A stretch of DNA of 64,000 nt from VAZQ01 sp963771845 (GCA_963771845.1 CAVYVC010000009.1:62001-126000), one strand, 5' to 3'. Shown: positions 33,739 to 44,108, numbered from the stretch's first letter. Program-made: numbers and translations. The notes: a model not told the origin generated them from the letters alone.

Positions 33739-34758
33739 ATGACGCAATCACTGCCCGACGATCTGAGCTGGCGTCTCATGGAGACGATGCTGACCATCCG
33801 CCGTTTCGAGGAAGCCGTGCTGCGGCTCTCCAAGGCGGGAGAGTTCCGCGGCCATTATCATCTCTATATCGGGCAGGAGGCGACCGGGGCGGCTGTGATG
33901 GCCGTGCTCGAGCCGCGCGATCGCATCAGCACCACGCACCGCAATCACGGCCACGTTCTCGCCCGCGGCGCCGATCCCGGCCGCGCCATGGCGGAGATCC
34001 TCGGGCGGGCAAGCGGGCTCAACGGCGGGCGTGGAGGAACGCTGCATCTGAGCGATCCCAAGCTCGGCTTTATCTCCACATCGGGAATCGTCGGAGGCTG
34101 TATCAGCCTTGGCGTGGGCGCCGGCTATGCGTGCAAGCGCAAAGCGGACGGCTCCATCGCCGTTGCGTTTTTCGGCGACGGCGCGCTTGAGGAGGGGGTG
34201 AGTTTCGAAGCCCTCAACATCGCCTCGCTGTGGAAACTGCCGGTCCTCTTCCTGTGCGAGAACAACAGCAGCGGGTCATGGGCGCCCGGCGAAGGCTATC
34301 CCACCCTTGTGCACGCGAGCAGTGATCTGCGCAGCATCGCGCAATCGCTCGGCATCAAGACCGTGCGTGTCGACGGCGCCGACCTGGCCGCCGTGCATGC
34401 AGCAGCGAGCGACGCCGCCGCGCAATGCCGGCGTGGCGAAGGCCCGCTTTTCGTGGAGGCGGTGACCACGCGATGGCCGGGCAGCAATCCGCTGTGGCCG
34501 GAAGCTGTGACGGGGGTGACCGATATAAGAATGGCCACCGGCGAGCGCGCGGTCGAGGGCGAGCACCGCGCCTGGTTGGAGGATCTCGATCCGGTGCTTC
34601 GGTTTGCGCGCCAGCTTGCGGGCGCGGGCGTGGCGGCAAAGACGCGCCTCCACGCCCTTGATGCCGCGATGCGCGCGCGCATCGAGAATGCCGTGCAGTT
34701 TGCGCGCGAGGCGCCGCTGCCGGGCGCGGAAAGTGCATTCGAGCACGTCTTCGCCTGA
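33739..34758 (+). CDS. Thiamine-diphosphate-dependent dehydrogenase E1 component, alpha subunit
   Basis: The 339-residue protein starts at ATG 33739. The TPP-binding motif GDGALEEGVSFEALNIASLW ends in CENN, the standard GDG-x-NN pattern. Earlier family segments are RFEEAVLRL, YIGQEATGAA, TTHRNHGH and GRGGTLHLSD. It belongs to the pyruvate/acetoin dehydrogenase E1 alpha family. The beta subunit gene follows 11 bp later. No E2 or E3 gene is in the window, so the pair may work with E2/E3 encoded elsewhere or as a free 2-oxoacid or acyloin enzyme. Confidence 0.94.
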   Translation: MTQSLPDDLSWRLMETMLTIRRFEEAVLRLSKAGEFRGHYHLYIGQEATGAAVMAVLEPRDRISTTHRNHGHVLARGADPGRAMAEILGRASGLNGGRGGTLHLSDPKLGFISTSGIVGGCISLGVGAGYACKRKADGSIAVAFFGDGALEEGVSFEALNIASLWKLPVLFLCENNSSGSWAPGEGYPTLVHASSDLRSIAQSLGIKTVRVDGADLAAVHAAASDAAAQCRRGEGPLFVEAVTTRWPGSNPLWPEAVTGVTDIRMATGERAVEGEHRAWLEDLDPVLRFARQLAGAGVAAKTRLHALDAAMRARIENAVQFAREAPLPGAESAFEHVFA

Positions 34759-34769
34759 GGAAACATAAC

Positions 34770-35741
34770 ATGGTCATGCAGAGCTATGCCGAGGCACTGG
34801 TCGATGCGCTTTACGACAGTCTCGCGGCGGATGCGCGGGTAAGCCTGATCGGAAGCTACGTGCTCGGGCTGGGACCGCAGCGCCACCTCATGGACCGTGT
34901 GCGCAAGGATTTTCGCGACCGCATCGATGATCCTCCGACATCGGAAGCGGGCGCCGCGGCAACAGGAATTGGCGCCGCTATGGCGGGGATGCGGCCGTTC
35001 GTCGATCTCGGCACCGGCAGTTTCAGCTATCTCGCGTGGTCGCAGCTCACCAACGAGGCGCCCGTGAGCTATTACATGTCGGGCGGCAAAATTCCGGTGC
35101 CGGTCACGTTTCATCTCCTGCATGGGGTTCGCGGCGGCGGTGCCGCGCAGCACAGCCACAGCCCGCAATCCATGCTGTGCAATGTGCCCGGGCTCGAAAT
35201 CGCGGCCCCTTCGACCGCGGCCGATGTCTACGGCCTCGTTCGAACGGCGTTCATGAGCTCAAATCCCACCGTCATTGTCAGCCACGCCAAGCTGCTTCCC
35301 ATTGCAACGCCGGCAGCTGATCCCAAGGCGCCGATCCCATTCGGGCGCGCCGACATCAAGCGGCGCGGCCGCGACATCACTATCGTGGCGAACTCGCTGA
35401 TGGTCCACTTGAGCCTGGCCGCAGCCGAGACGCTTGCGCGCGAGGGCATTGCAGCGGAAGTGGTTGATGTGCGTACGCTGGCGCCACTCGATGAGACCAC
35501 CATTCTCGAATCCGTCGGGCGAACCGGGCGGCTTGTCGTGGTGGATGAATGCCCTCTGCGATGCGGCTTCGCGTCCGAGGTTTCTGCGAGCGTGGTCGAG
35601 CAGGGATTTGACCTGTTGAAGGCACCGATCCGGCGTGTCACCCGCGCGCAGGTTCCGGTGCCGTACAGCCCCCCACTCGAAGCCGCGTTAACACCTGACG
35701 CGGAAAAGATTGCCGCAGCGGTAAGGAAGGTCCTGGAATAG
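34770..35741 (+). CDS. Thiamine-diphosphate-dependent dehydrogenase E1 component, beta subunit
   Basis: The 323-residue protein starts at ATG 34770, with an alternative at 34776. It has a transketolase pyrimidine-binding domain (DDPPTSEAGAAATGIGAAMAG with the catalytic glutamate) and a C-terminal transketolase domain (DVRTLAPLDETTILESVGRTG, then LVVVDECPLRCGF). It forms the alpha2beta2 E1 with the upstream gene product. Confidence 0.94.
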   Translation: MVMQSYAEALVDALYDSLAADARVSLIGSYVLGLGPQRHLMDRVRKDFRDRIDDPPTSEAGAAATGIGAAMAGMRPFVDLGTGSFSYLAWSQLTNEAPVSYYMSGGKIPVPVTFHLLHGVRGGGAAQHSHSPQSMLCNVPGLEIAAPSTAADVYGLVRTAFMSSNPTVIVSHAKLLPIATPAADPKAPIPFGRADIKRRGRDITIVANSLMVHLSLAAAETLAREGIAAEVVDVRTLAPLDETTILESVGRTGRLVVVDECPLRCGFASEVSASVVEQGFDLLKAPIRRVTRAQVPVPYSPPLEAALTPDAEKIAAAVRKVLE

Positions 35742-35780
35742 AGGACGGACGACGGACGACGGAGGACGGAGGACGGAGGG
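35741..35780. repeat. Short tandem repeat of gacgacgga/gaggacg units
   Basis: Directly after the E1 beta stop the sequence is built of about five 7-bp units alternating gaggacg and gacgacg, ending in gaggg. It is a purine-rich low-complexity tract, variable in nature and with no visible function. Confidence 0.6.
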
Positions 35781-35933
35781 AAGAATGGTGCGCGGATATA
35801 GATCCGCGCATGAATGAAAAATCTGGACGTCATCGCCCGCGGCAAGCGGGCGACCGAGTAACCGCCGCGCTGGCAAATACGCTGCATCCTGGCCATCCAA
35901 CACCTGAATCAGACCGGCAGGTGTTAACTGGGT

Positions 35934-35953
35934 GCCTGCCTTCGCGGGCATGA
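35934..35953. repeat. REP-like palindrome (family D), copy 2
   Basis: tgcctgcc-tt-cgcgggcatga is an imperfect version of the palindrome at 33174-33193 with the same tt centre and the same trailing atgac. It sits in the 262-bp gap between E1 beta and a binding-protein gene. Confidence 0.55.
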
Positions 35954-36003
35954 CGCCGGATGTGTGTCACTCATCTGTCGTCACCCTTGTCCGTCGCGCG
36001 TCC

Positions 36004-36966
36004 TCAATTCGGCAGGTAGCTCGCATCCACGAGATTCTTTGCCGGCGGTTTGATGTCGCCGAGCTCAACCAGCGTGCTGACGGTGCGTTGCACGATGGTG
36101 TCCGGAATTGCGAGCTTCCTGCTGAATGGATGCAGGTCGTTGACATAGTAGTCATAGGTGAGCGCGGCGAAGGCCGGATCGAGCTTTGTTCCGCGCGCGA
36201 GAATGGCCACCGCCTCTTCGCGGTTGGCAGGATCGTAAATCCAGTCGACCGCCGCCGCCAAGGCGCGAAGATAGGCGCGTGCGGTGACGGAATTTTCCGC
36301 GAGCCATTTCGGACGCGCGATCAAGGTCAGGAAACCATAGTCCTTGGCGTAGCTCCCGATGTCGAGGAGCTTTTTGTAACCCTGCTGAGCCGCCCTGAAA
36401 TCGAATGGCTGACCGAGGAGGGCCGCCTGAACCGCGCCGCTGCTCAACGCCGCAAACCGGTTCGGCGTTGCGCCGTCATAGACCTGGTCGATGTCTTGCG
36501 GACGCATTCCCTGCTCGCGCACCCAGCGGTCCCACACGACGGTTAGAAGATCCTTCTTGAACGGAAGCACGATGTGCTTGCCCGCAAGGTCTGCAACGGA
36601 CGTCACGTTGGGGGCGGTCATGATCGAATATGGATACTTGATCACCACGCCTGCAATCAGCACGGCATCGGCGCCGTTTCCGATTGCCCGCAACGCGGTG
36701 TCGAAGGTCGAAACGGCAACCTCGAATGAGCCGCCGACCATCTGTCGAACGGTGTCGGCAACATTGCCCACATAGGTGACCTGCGGATCGATCCCTTCGC
36801 GTGCGTATAATTTCTTCTCGGTTGCGACGAAGTGCGGCCAATCCGCCGCAATCGGCGCAACGTCGCCGACGCTGATGCTCTTTGCCGTCTGCCCAAGCGC
36901 AGCACCGGCAGCAGTCCAAGGGATCAATGCAATTATCGCGAGGCCGGCTAAGCATGTGCGTTTCAT
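36004..36966 (-). CDS. ABC transporter substrate-binding protein (NMT1/TauA type)
   Basis: The 320-residue protein starts at ATG 36966 (MKRTCLAGLAI). The signal peptide ends near AALGQ. The mature part shows the NMT1 fold: WPHFVATEKKLYAREGID, QMVGGSFEVAVSTFDTALRA and GATPNRFAALSSGAVQAALL. It is clearly related to the binding protein at 19513-20496 (shared RFAALSSGA segment). It is an orphan without membrane or ATPase genes beside it. Confidence 0.91.
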   Translation of the reverse strand: MKRTCLAGLAIIALIPWTAAGAALGQTAKSISVGDVAPIAADWPHFVATEKKLYAREGIDPQVTYVGNVADTVRQMVGGSFEVAVSTFDTALRAIGNGADAVLIAGVVIKYPYSIMTAPNVTSVADLAGKHIVLPFKKDLLTVVWDRWVREQGMRPQDIDQVYDGATPNRFAALSSGAVQAALLGQPFDFRAAQQGYKKLLDIGSYAKDYGFLTLIARPKWLAENSVTARAYLRALAAAVDWIYDPANREEAVAILARGTKLDPAFAALTYDYYVNDLHPFSRKLAIPDTIVQRTVSTLVELGDIKPPAKNLVDASYLPN

Positions 36967-37137
36967 CGGCAACTCCCGGGCGGTGTGCCATATCATACAT
37001 CGCTTTCGGCGCACGCGTCCTCACTGTGGATGCTGGGGACGTGGCACCGCCCCGGCAACAGAACGCTTGCAACGGCACCGGGTTTGGTTTTTTCTGGAGC
37101 GTGGCGAGCGAGGGGGCGGCTCGCCGGGGAGAACGTC

Positions 37138-37350
37138 ATGGCCCACGTGGACCCATGGGAGAAGGCGGCGGACTGTGAACGGGCGCTTATGCTTACGCTT
37201 GATCCGATCTACCGCGCGAATCTGACGAACATTCGCGAGTTCTGGATTTCTCTGGCTCATAAGCGCCCGTTCCTGAGCGACGCTGATTTTGCCAGCGAGG
37301 CCGAAACGATCGGCCGGCTGCACGCGAGCCTCACCAGCCCGATGCATTGA
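37138..37350 (+). CDS. Small hypothetical protein (70 aa)
   Basis: The frame starts at ATG 37138, a few bases after ggggaga. It begins MAHVDPWEKAADCERAL and contains IREFWISLAHKRPFLSD, a protein-like amphipathic composition. I recall similar small proteins of unknown function from Bradyrhizobium-type genomes. No domain assigned. Confidence 0.55.
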   Translation: MAHVDPWEKAADCERALMLTLDPIYRANLTNIREFWISLAHKRPFLSDADFASEAETIGRLHASLTSPMH

Positions 37351-37449
37351 AATTTTCGATCGCTTGCGTCGGCGGGTACGGTATCCAGCGCGCGCTGATA
37401 GGCTGCACGAGTAGCCAACGGCCCGCTTCCAGGACTTTTCCTCTACCCT

Positions 37450-37950
37450 TCAAGCTCGCTTCCGCGCCCGGTTTACCGCCCGCGGTGCTTTCTTCTTCCG
37501 CCGCCCGCGCGCGGAAGCGGAATAAGACTGCCGGATTTTCTTTGCAGGCCGGCCGCCCAGCTTGCCGTTCTCACGGCTCGCTGCGATCTTGGCTTTGCTG
37601 CGCGATCGCCCGCCAGCTGCGCCGAGCCGCGCTGCCATCCAGCGACGCGAGCCAAGAATGCCCTCAAGTATCGCGGGCACGTAGAGGTCGGCATCAAGCT
37701 TCGGCCAATGCAGGCCGAAACCGGGCGGCGTGATTTCGATCGCAGCAAGCTCCTCGCCGCTGGCGTCTTCAAGCCCCTGTGCATCGCGTGGCGAGAAGCT
37801 CACGTCGATGCCGGTGTTCAAGCTCACCACGACCCGATCCGCTTTCCGATCATAGCGGGCAGCGATGGCGTGCGGGGTTGTCGCGAGCATGCGCTTGCCC
37901 TCGGCGGTCGCGGCGGCATATTCGTCACGGATAACCATTCTTAAACCCAA
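37450..37950 (-). CDS. DUF2442 domain-containing protein
   Basis: The 166-residue protein has a DUF2442-like core at about residues 35-80 (RVVVSLNTGIDVSFSPRDAQGL, IEITPPGFGLHWPKLDADL). A basic, low-complexity tail with RENGKLGGRPAKK and runs of Arg/Lys follows. DUF2442 proteins often sit beside DUF4160 partners in toxin-antitoxin-like pairs, but no DUF4160 gene is visible here. Confidence 0.78.
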   Translation of the reverse strand: MGLRMVIRDEYAAATAEGKRMLATTPHAIAARYDRKADRVVVSLNTGIDVSFSPRDAQGLEDASGEELAAIEITPPGFGLHWPKLDADLYVPAILEGILGSRRWMAARLGAAGGRSRSKAKIAASRENGKLGGRPAKKIRQSYSASARGRRKKKAPRAVNRARKRA

Positions 37951-37987
37951 GCGCTTGGCTATGCCCCCTTCACTCGGGCTGCAATGC

Positions 37988-39103
37988 TTACCGTGCGATC
38001 ACGCCGCCTGTCCGCGGTTGTGGCACGCCAGTGGTGCTGGGGAAGGTAATGGGCAGATTGCGCAGCGTGCGCACGGCGAGATAAGCGAAGGCCTGCGCCT
38101 CGAGCGAATCGGCCGACCATCCGACCGCGTGCGCGGTATCAACGCGGGCAGGCGCAAGACGCTCAACGAGCATTCGCATCAAGGTCGGATTGCGCGTGCC
38201 GCCCCCGGCCATAATGAAACTCAGTGGAGCGTGCGGGAGAATCTTCATCGCGTGCGCGACGGCGGCAGCGGTAATGGCGGTCAGCGTTGCGGCGCCATCT
38301 TGCGTACTCTTGTCGACGAGCTTTCCTTCTTCCGCGACCCAATGGCGGAAGGCGTTGCGGTCGAGCGACTTCGGCGGCGGTCGGGAAAAGAATTCATGGG
38401 CAAGAACGCGCGTGACCGCGTCTGCATCGACGCGGCCTGCCGCCGCGGCACGCCCCTCGTCGTCCTGGGGCTGGCCCGAGCGCAGCCGGACAAAATCGTC
38501 AAGCAGCGCGTTGCCCGGGCCGGTGTCAAACGCAATGAGCGTGTCGCCGTCGATGAAGGTGATGTTTGCGACGCCGCCCAGGTTGAGCACGGCCACGGGA
38601 TGCGGACGGCGCAGCATGCGCACCATGGCCCGATGAAAGATCGGGACCATGGGCGCACCCTGCCCTCCCGCCGCGATGTCGGCGGCGCGAAAATCGTAGA
38701 CGACGGCAATGCCGAGCCGCGCGGCAAGCGCCGGTCCGTTGCCGAGCTGAAGGCTGAACGCCCGGTCCGGGCGGTGCAACACGGTCTGGCCGTGAAAGCC
38801 CACCACCCCGACCTCGTCCGGGGTCATGCCGTTGGCAGCAAGGAATGCCTCAACCGCCTCCGCGTGCATGTCGGTGACGAGCTCTTCGACTTCGGCGAGG
38901 AGCTTCGGCCGCTCGTTGCGATCAGTCAGGTGGGACGCAGCCGCCATGGCATGGCGCAGCCGATCGCGTTCGCGATCGCTGTAAGGCCGGTAGCCGGTCG
39001 GCCCGAGACGGCCGATTTTTTCGCCGTCGGTCTCGATCAGCGCAACGTCGATGCCGTCATAGGACGTGCCGCTCATCAGGCCGACGGCAGCGAGAGAGGC
39101 CAT
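37988..39103 (-). CDS. anmK: Anhydro-N-acetylmuramic acid kinase
   Basis: The 371-residue protein matches the family length. The N-terminal phosphate loop is GLMSGTSYDGIDVALIETDG, followed by the ASKHA-fold segments VGFHGQTVLHRP, NLGGVANITFIDGD and FDTGPGNALLDD. It phosphorylates and opens 1,6-anhydro-MurNAc to MurNAc-6-phosphate in cytoplasmic peptidoglycan recycling. It is divergent from tyrS across 68 bp, an arrangement I recall from other Hyphomicrobiales. Confidence 0.97.
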   Translation of the reverse strand: MASLAAVGLMSGTSYDGIDVALIETDGEKIGRLGPTGYRPYSDRERDRLRHAMAAASHLTDRNERPKLLAEVEELVTDMHAEAVEAFLAANGMTPDEVGVVGFHGQTVLHRPDRAFSLQLGNGPALAARLGIAVVYDFRAADIAAGGQGAPMVPIFHRAMVRMLRRPHPVAVLNLGGVANITFIDGDTLIAFDTGPGNALLDDFVRLRSGQPQDDEGRAAAAGRVDADAVTRVLAHEFFSRPPPKSLDRNAFRHWVAEEGKLVDKSTQDGAATLTAITAAAVAHAMKILPHAPLSFIMAGGGTRNPTLMRMLVERLAPARVDTAHAVGWSADSLEAQAFAYLAVRTLRNLPITFPSTTGVPQPRTGGVIAR

Positions 39104-39171
39104 CCGGGAGCCCTCGGTTTCAATCCTGCTGCGGATTTGTTACACCACGCCCGCGAAAGAGACGAGAACTC

Positions 39172-40416
39172 ATGAGCACCTACAAGTCCGATTTCCTGCG
39201 CGTTCTGGCGGAGCGGGGCTTCATTCATCAGGTATCGGACGCCGAGGGGCTCGATGCGCGGGCCTCAGCCGGCCCGGTTACCGCCTATGTGGGCTTCGAT
39301 GCCACCGCGCCGAGCCTGCATATCGGCAATCTTCTCACCATCATGATGTTGCGCTGGCTGCAAAAGACCGGCCATCGTCCGATCGCGCTCATGGGCGGCG
39401 GCACGAGCAAGATCGGCGATCCGTCCGGCAAGGATACAAGCCGCATGCTGCTCAGCGAGGCGGAAATCGAGCAGAATATCGCCTCGATCCGCAGCGTGTT
39501 CGCGCGCTTTCTCGATTTCGACGCCGGCGCCATGATGGCCAACAATGCCGACTGGCTCGACCGGCTGCACTATATCCCGTTTCTGCGCGACGTCGGCCGT
39601 CACTTCACCATTAACAGGATGCTCACGTTCGACTCCGTCAAGCTGCGGCTTGACCGCGAGCAGCCGCTGACGTTTCTTGAATTCAACTACATGATCCTGC
39701 AGGCCTATGACTTCGTGGAGCTGAACAAGCGCCATGGCTGCATTCTGCAGATGGGCGGCTCGGATCAGTGGGGCAATATCGTCAGCGGCATTGATCTCGG
39801 CCGCCGGCTGCTCAACGCGGAGCTGTTTGCATTGACCACGCCGCTATTGACGACGTCATCCGGCGCCAAGATGGGCAAAACCGAAACCGGGGCGGTGTGG
39901 CTCAATGCCGAGATGATGCGGCCGTACGATTATTGGCAGTTCTGGCGCAATTGCGAGGACGGCGATGTCGGACGGCTGCTCAAGCTGTTCACCGAGCTTC
40001 CCCTCGCCGAGATCGGGCGGCTCATCGCACTGCGGGGGCAGGAGCTCAACGAAGCAAAGAAAATTCTCGCAACCGAGGCGGCCGCCGTGCTGCACGGCCG
40101 CGCGGCCGCCGCAGAGGCCGCAGAGACCGCGCGGCGCACATTCGAGGAGGGCGCCGTTGCCGAGACGCTGCCGACGATTGAGATACCGCGCGCAAGGCTC
40201 GAGGCAGGGCTCGGCGTGCTGGCGGCGAATGTGGAAGCAGGGCTCGTGTCATCGAACAGCGAGGCGCGGCGTCAGATCAAGGGCGGCGGGCTCAAAGTGA
40301 ACGACGTCGCGGTGTCCGATGAAAGGATGGTGCTCACGCCGAAGGACTTGACCCCACAAGGCGTGATCAAGCTCTCGCTGGGGAGGAAGCGGCACGTGCT
40401 GCTGAAGCCGGTTTAA
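39172..40416 (+). CDS. tyrS: Tyrosyl-tRNA synthetase
   Basis: The 414-residue class I synthetase starts at ATG 39172. The HIGH motif is HIGN (residues 50-53), the tyrosine-site segment is QMGGSDQWGNI, and the KMSKS loop reads KMGKT (233-237). The C-terminal S4-like RNA-binding domain (SEARRQIKGGGLKVNDVAV) is complete. It charges tRNA-Tyr. A tandem-repeat hairpin follows directly after its stop. Confidence 0.97.
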   Translation: MSTYKSDFLRVLAERGFIHQVSDAEGLDARASAGPVTAYVGFDATAPSLHIGNLLTIMMLRWLQKTGHRPIALMGGGTSKIGDPSGKDTSRMLLSEAEIEQNIASIRSVFARFLDFDAGAMMANNADWLDRLHYIPFLRDVGRHFTINRMLTFDSVKLRLDREQPLTFLEFNYMILQAYDFVELNKRHGCILQMGGSDQWGNIVSGIDLGRRLLNAELFALTTPLLTTSSGAKMGKTETGAVWLNAEMMRPYDYWQFWRNCEDGDVGRLLKLFTELPLAEIGRLIALRGQELNEAKKILATEAAAVLHGRAAAAEAAETARRTFEEGAVAETLPTIEIPRARLEAGLGVLAANVEAGLVSSNSEARRQIKGGGLKVNDVAVSDERMVLTPKDLTPQGVIKLSLGRKRHVLLKPV

Positions 40417-40500
40417 CAGGGATCAGGGATCAGGGATCAGATATCAGGGATCAGGAAGATACCTGATACCTGATACCTGATACCAGTTACCTGATGCCTG
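40417..40500. repeat. Two facing arrays of 7-bp repeats (atcaggg / acctgat)
   Basis: Five near-copies of the unit atcaggg (40419-40455) are followed by five of acctgat (40460-40500), which is nearly its reverse complement, so the two arrays can fold into a long hairpin. The element lies between the convergent tyrS and AsmA-like genes and encodes the last residues of the latter. It could act as a bidirectional terminator. The units have no spacers, so it is not a CRISPR. Confidence 0.75.
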
Positions 40501-43500
40501 GATCAGCGTAGCTCTGCGGCATGCTCATATTGTTTGCGCCGGGGAACTCGAAGAACTTGCGCAACAGGCCCGGCGCAACCGCAGAGATGGGATTGACCCT
40601 CAGGACCGGCGCGCTCGGCGGGCCCACGACCTCGTAAGTGAGGCCGATGAGACCCTCGTTGCTGCCGCCGCCGAGGAAAAGCCCGACAATGGGAATCTGT
40701 CCGAACATATTGTTGAGGCCATAGAGCGGCACGAAGGTGCCGCGCATGCGCACGTCGTTGTGCATGTAATCGATATAGCCATCGACAGTGGCGCCGATCG
40801 CAGGACCCTTCACGACCCCGTCGTGAACGGTGAAACGGCCGAGCGAGCGGCTGAAGTCCACGCGCAGGCGCGAGAATTCCACGCCCGGCGAAGGGGCATT
40901 CGGACGGTCAGGCGGCGGTGCCGCGGCCACCCGCTCCAGCGTTGCTTCTCCCCGCACGACAAAATCGCGAACGCTCAGCACACCTTCCTGCGGAGCCTTA
41001 TCGGCGCTCTGGGGATCGATCGCCACCCACATCTCGCCTCCGAAAACTTTGGGATAGATGTCGGTGAAACGGAAAAACGCTCCAGCTTCGTTCGTTTCCA
41101 CGAAGACGACGGGCCGCCCATTGGTGCCGCTGCCGCGCAGATCGCCAAGCAGCGGTGTATCGCGGCCGAGCTTGCCGCTCAGCGCGAAGCTTGTGATCAC
41201 ACCGGTGCGGCGGGATACGCGCACGTCGAGGGCGCGTAATGTCTCGCCGTGAAATCCGAGCACGGTAGCAAGCTTGACTTCAAGATCGATGTCCTTGTCC
41301 GGCTTCGGCTTGCCGTTGGCGGGCCCGGACATCGTCGATTTGATAAAGCCGCGCCCATCATAGACATCGCCCCGCAAGCTCACGCGCAAGGTGCCGTCGG
41401 GACCTCGCTCTGCCTTGAGCGTTGATTTATCCCGGCTGGAGAGACTGAAGACGGGAAAGTTTGCAAGAACGACTTCACCCCCGGAATCGACCTCGACCAT
41501 TCCTTTGACGGAAGCGCTCGGCGACTCAATGACCAAATCCTCGAAGCGGGCGCCTTGCGACTGCTTGATCATGGTGAAGCTGGCACGCGCGCTTTCGCCC
41601 GGACTCTTCGACCATCCCGGAAGCAGGTTATCGACCTTGGCCTGGGTGAGGTCGGCTTCGATCGCCAAGCGTGGATCGCCTTCCTGGGGCAGGCGGCCGG
41701 TGAGCTTGATCGGGACGGGACCGAAGACATATCCGTTGAGGTCACAACCGAATTTGGTGCGCGCACTCTCATCGAGCGTTGCTTGCAGGCGGATTTCCGG
41801 ATCGGCATCGCGGGGCTTGCGGAAATCGAGGGCCGCAGGCACGCCGTTGATCTTCACGTCTCCTCTGATCCAGTGGCCCTGGTTATTCGCGCTCACCTTG
41901 AGCGCGGCCGCTTCGACCTTCTGGCCCATGACCATGCGTTCGGCGGCAAAGTTCGCGACATCAATGTTGATGGTGTAGCTCGACGAGCCCTCGGCAAGAT
42001 CCTCCTTCAGCGGCAACCCGAGAGCGACCTGGGCGGTCAGGGTGCCGCGGCTGGTCGCAGGATCGAGCGGCGCGCCGGAATAATTGCGCAATCGTGCGCT
42101 CGCCAACAATTCCAACGCTGCCTGCACCGAGCCATCCAGGCGAAAACGCGCCTTGGCGGGCGGCGCTTTGGGAAATGTATCCGGGACTTCAAACACGCCA
42201 TTCGTGATCGCGAGCTTGCGGCCCGGGGAGACGTCGACATTTCCGCGCCCCAGATTGATGACTGCCGTGCGGCCGGTAATACGGACGTCAACATCGGCAT
42301 CCCGGATCGCGGGCAGGCCTTCGATCGGCCTGAGCTCGGCTCCATGCCCCACGATCTTGATCGCCAGCCCGTCATCCGGCACCGGCGGCCCGCTCGATTT
42401 GAGCGTGGACATGGGAGCATTGGTTGCAATCTCCAACCGTTCGACAGTGCCACCTTGGATGTGGTCCTCGACCCAGGCGCGCACTTTGGGCGCCGCGAAG
42501 ATCGGCCACAGCCGCTTCATGGCGGAGACCGACATGCGTGTGCCGACAACGCCGACCGCCAGCTGCGGGTCGTCCTCGGAGCAGTCCATGCCGCCGGAAA
42601 GCGCAACACCGATTTCACCGTTGCCGATCTCACCCTGCTCGATGTCGACGCGCCGGCTGTTCGGATCGATGCGCAGCTGTATTAGGAAGCGATTGAGCAC
42701 GAGCGAGTCGGAAGTTGTGGCCGAGGCCAGAACAACGGAGCCGCCCGACACTTTCAGACCCCAGGGGCCGCCTTCCTCGCGCGGCGCCACGAACTGCGCC
42801 ATCAAGTTAAATCGATTAGCGCCGGAAACGACCTGGAACGGCATCAGGAGAGCCTGATGCGCGCCGTCCCAATCGAGGCTGACCTCGGCGCGATCAATAG
42901 GGATACGCACTAACGGGTCATCGGCATCAATGATGAAGCCCTTCTCGACCACGACCCGGCCGTCAAGCGTGCGGGGAATTCCGTCCGGCCCCAGATCGGC
43001 CTTGATGCGCGCCGAAAGCGGCAGATCGGGCTCGTACAAGGCCCCGCCCCAGCGCATTGCGAACATCAGATCCTTGGCCGAGACTTTTTGCGTCTCGATG
43101 TCCACCAGGCGATGGCCGCGCTCTCCCGGCGTGATCGCAGCGCGCATCTGCCAGGGCCGTTCCGCGGCCTGCGACCCGAGTGTCACGGCGATACCGCCAT
43201 CCTTGGGCCGCATGACGCTCAGATCAATGTTTGTGAATGTCCACTGCTTGCCCGTGCGCTCGTCATCGACGGTGAGATTTCCCCCCTTGAGCCCGATCTC
43301 GGTGAGATCACGACCATCCAGAGCGGCGGCATCGAGACTCTCGATCCAGGTCAGCAGCGCGGCGAAATCCGGAACGCCGGCTCGAACGGTGGAGACCGCA
43401 GGAGGTGCGCCCACGGCGAGGGTGGCAATTGGCGCAGGCTTCACCGGAAGCGGCGTCGAGCCGGTCGCGAGCGAAGTGGACACCGCCGACGCAGTGACGA

Positions 43501-44108
43501 AAGCGCGCTTGTTGCCGCCTGCGAACACGGTCACCTTGCTGTCGTGCTCGATGCGCAGCGCCATCTCAGCCCCGACGAGGCTCAAGCGTTCCGCACGGGG
43601 ATGGCCGGTGAGCAAGACTCCAGCCGGAGATGCCGACCTCGGCCTTCGGTGCGCTCGCCACGACCATGCCGTCCGCATCGCGCACGATAATGTCGCGAAT
43701 GCGCAGCGATGGCCGTCCGTGAGCGCCGCGCTCGATCTGAGTGCCGCCAATCTCGACGTCGTGACCTTCCCCGAAATTCTCCTTGACCGCGGCGGCGAGC
43801 CAGGGCGTCGCAACATCAAGCTCGATCGGACCACTGGACAACCGCCACCAGAGAGCGGCCATCGCAATCAACATAACGGCTTTAAGTGCGCCGCCGACCA
43901 GAGCGAGCCTGCGCAAACGTGGCCACCACAATACGAACCGCCTTCGCAAGGCGGATGAGCCAAGCGCGGACGTGCCTAAAAACGATGCGGCGGTTTGAGT
44001 TTCGTCGGATTGCGGGCGGCGCGGAACGTGTCGGCGCACTTCATCGCAGAGACAAGCCTCCAGCTTTCGGAGCGTCTCGAGCGTAGGATAAGATGGCTGC
44101 GCCGCCAT
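40487..44108 (-). CDS. AsmA-like/YhdP-type membrane-linked protein with one frameshift
   Basis: The N-terminal part (from ATG 44108) has a transmembrane helix LALVGGALKAVMLIAMAALWW followed by a DUF3971-like start. At about 43615 (after AEVGISGW) the reading passes to the next frame (LLTGHPRAERLSLVGAEMALRIE), where it continues for over 1000 residues to the AsmA_2-like C-terminus (FSRSLGRFTVHDGVVKGPAIGATVDGYIDY, GLFLGGG). With one base corrected the protein is about 1,200 residues, the usual size of this family, which is thought to bridge the envelope for phospholipid transport. The shift may be a sequence error. Confidence 0.83.

Noticed and set aside
40417..40500. CRISPR-like appearance of the tandem repeats
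   Set aside because: Units are 7 bp and contiguous without spacers; no cas genes.
41555..42685. 376-codon plus-strand frame opposite the AsmA-like gene
   Set aside because: No domain, Arg/Gly-rich, antisense to conserved protein sequence.
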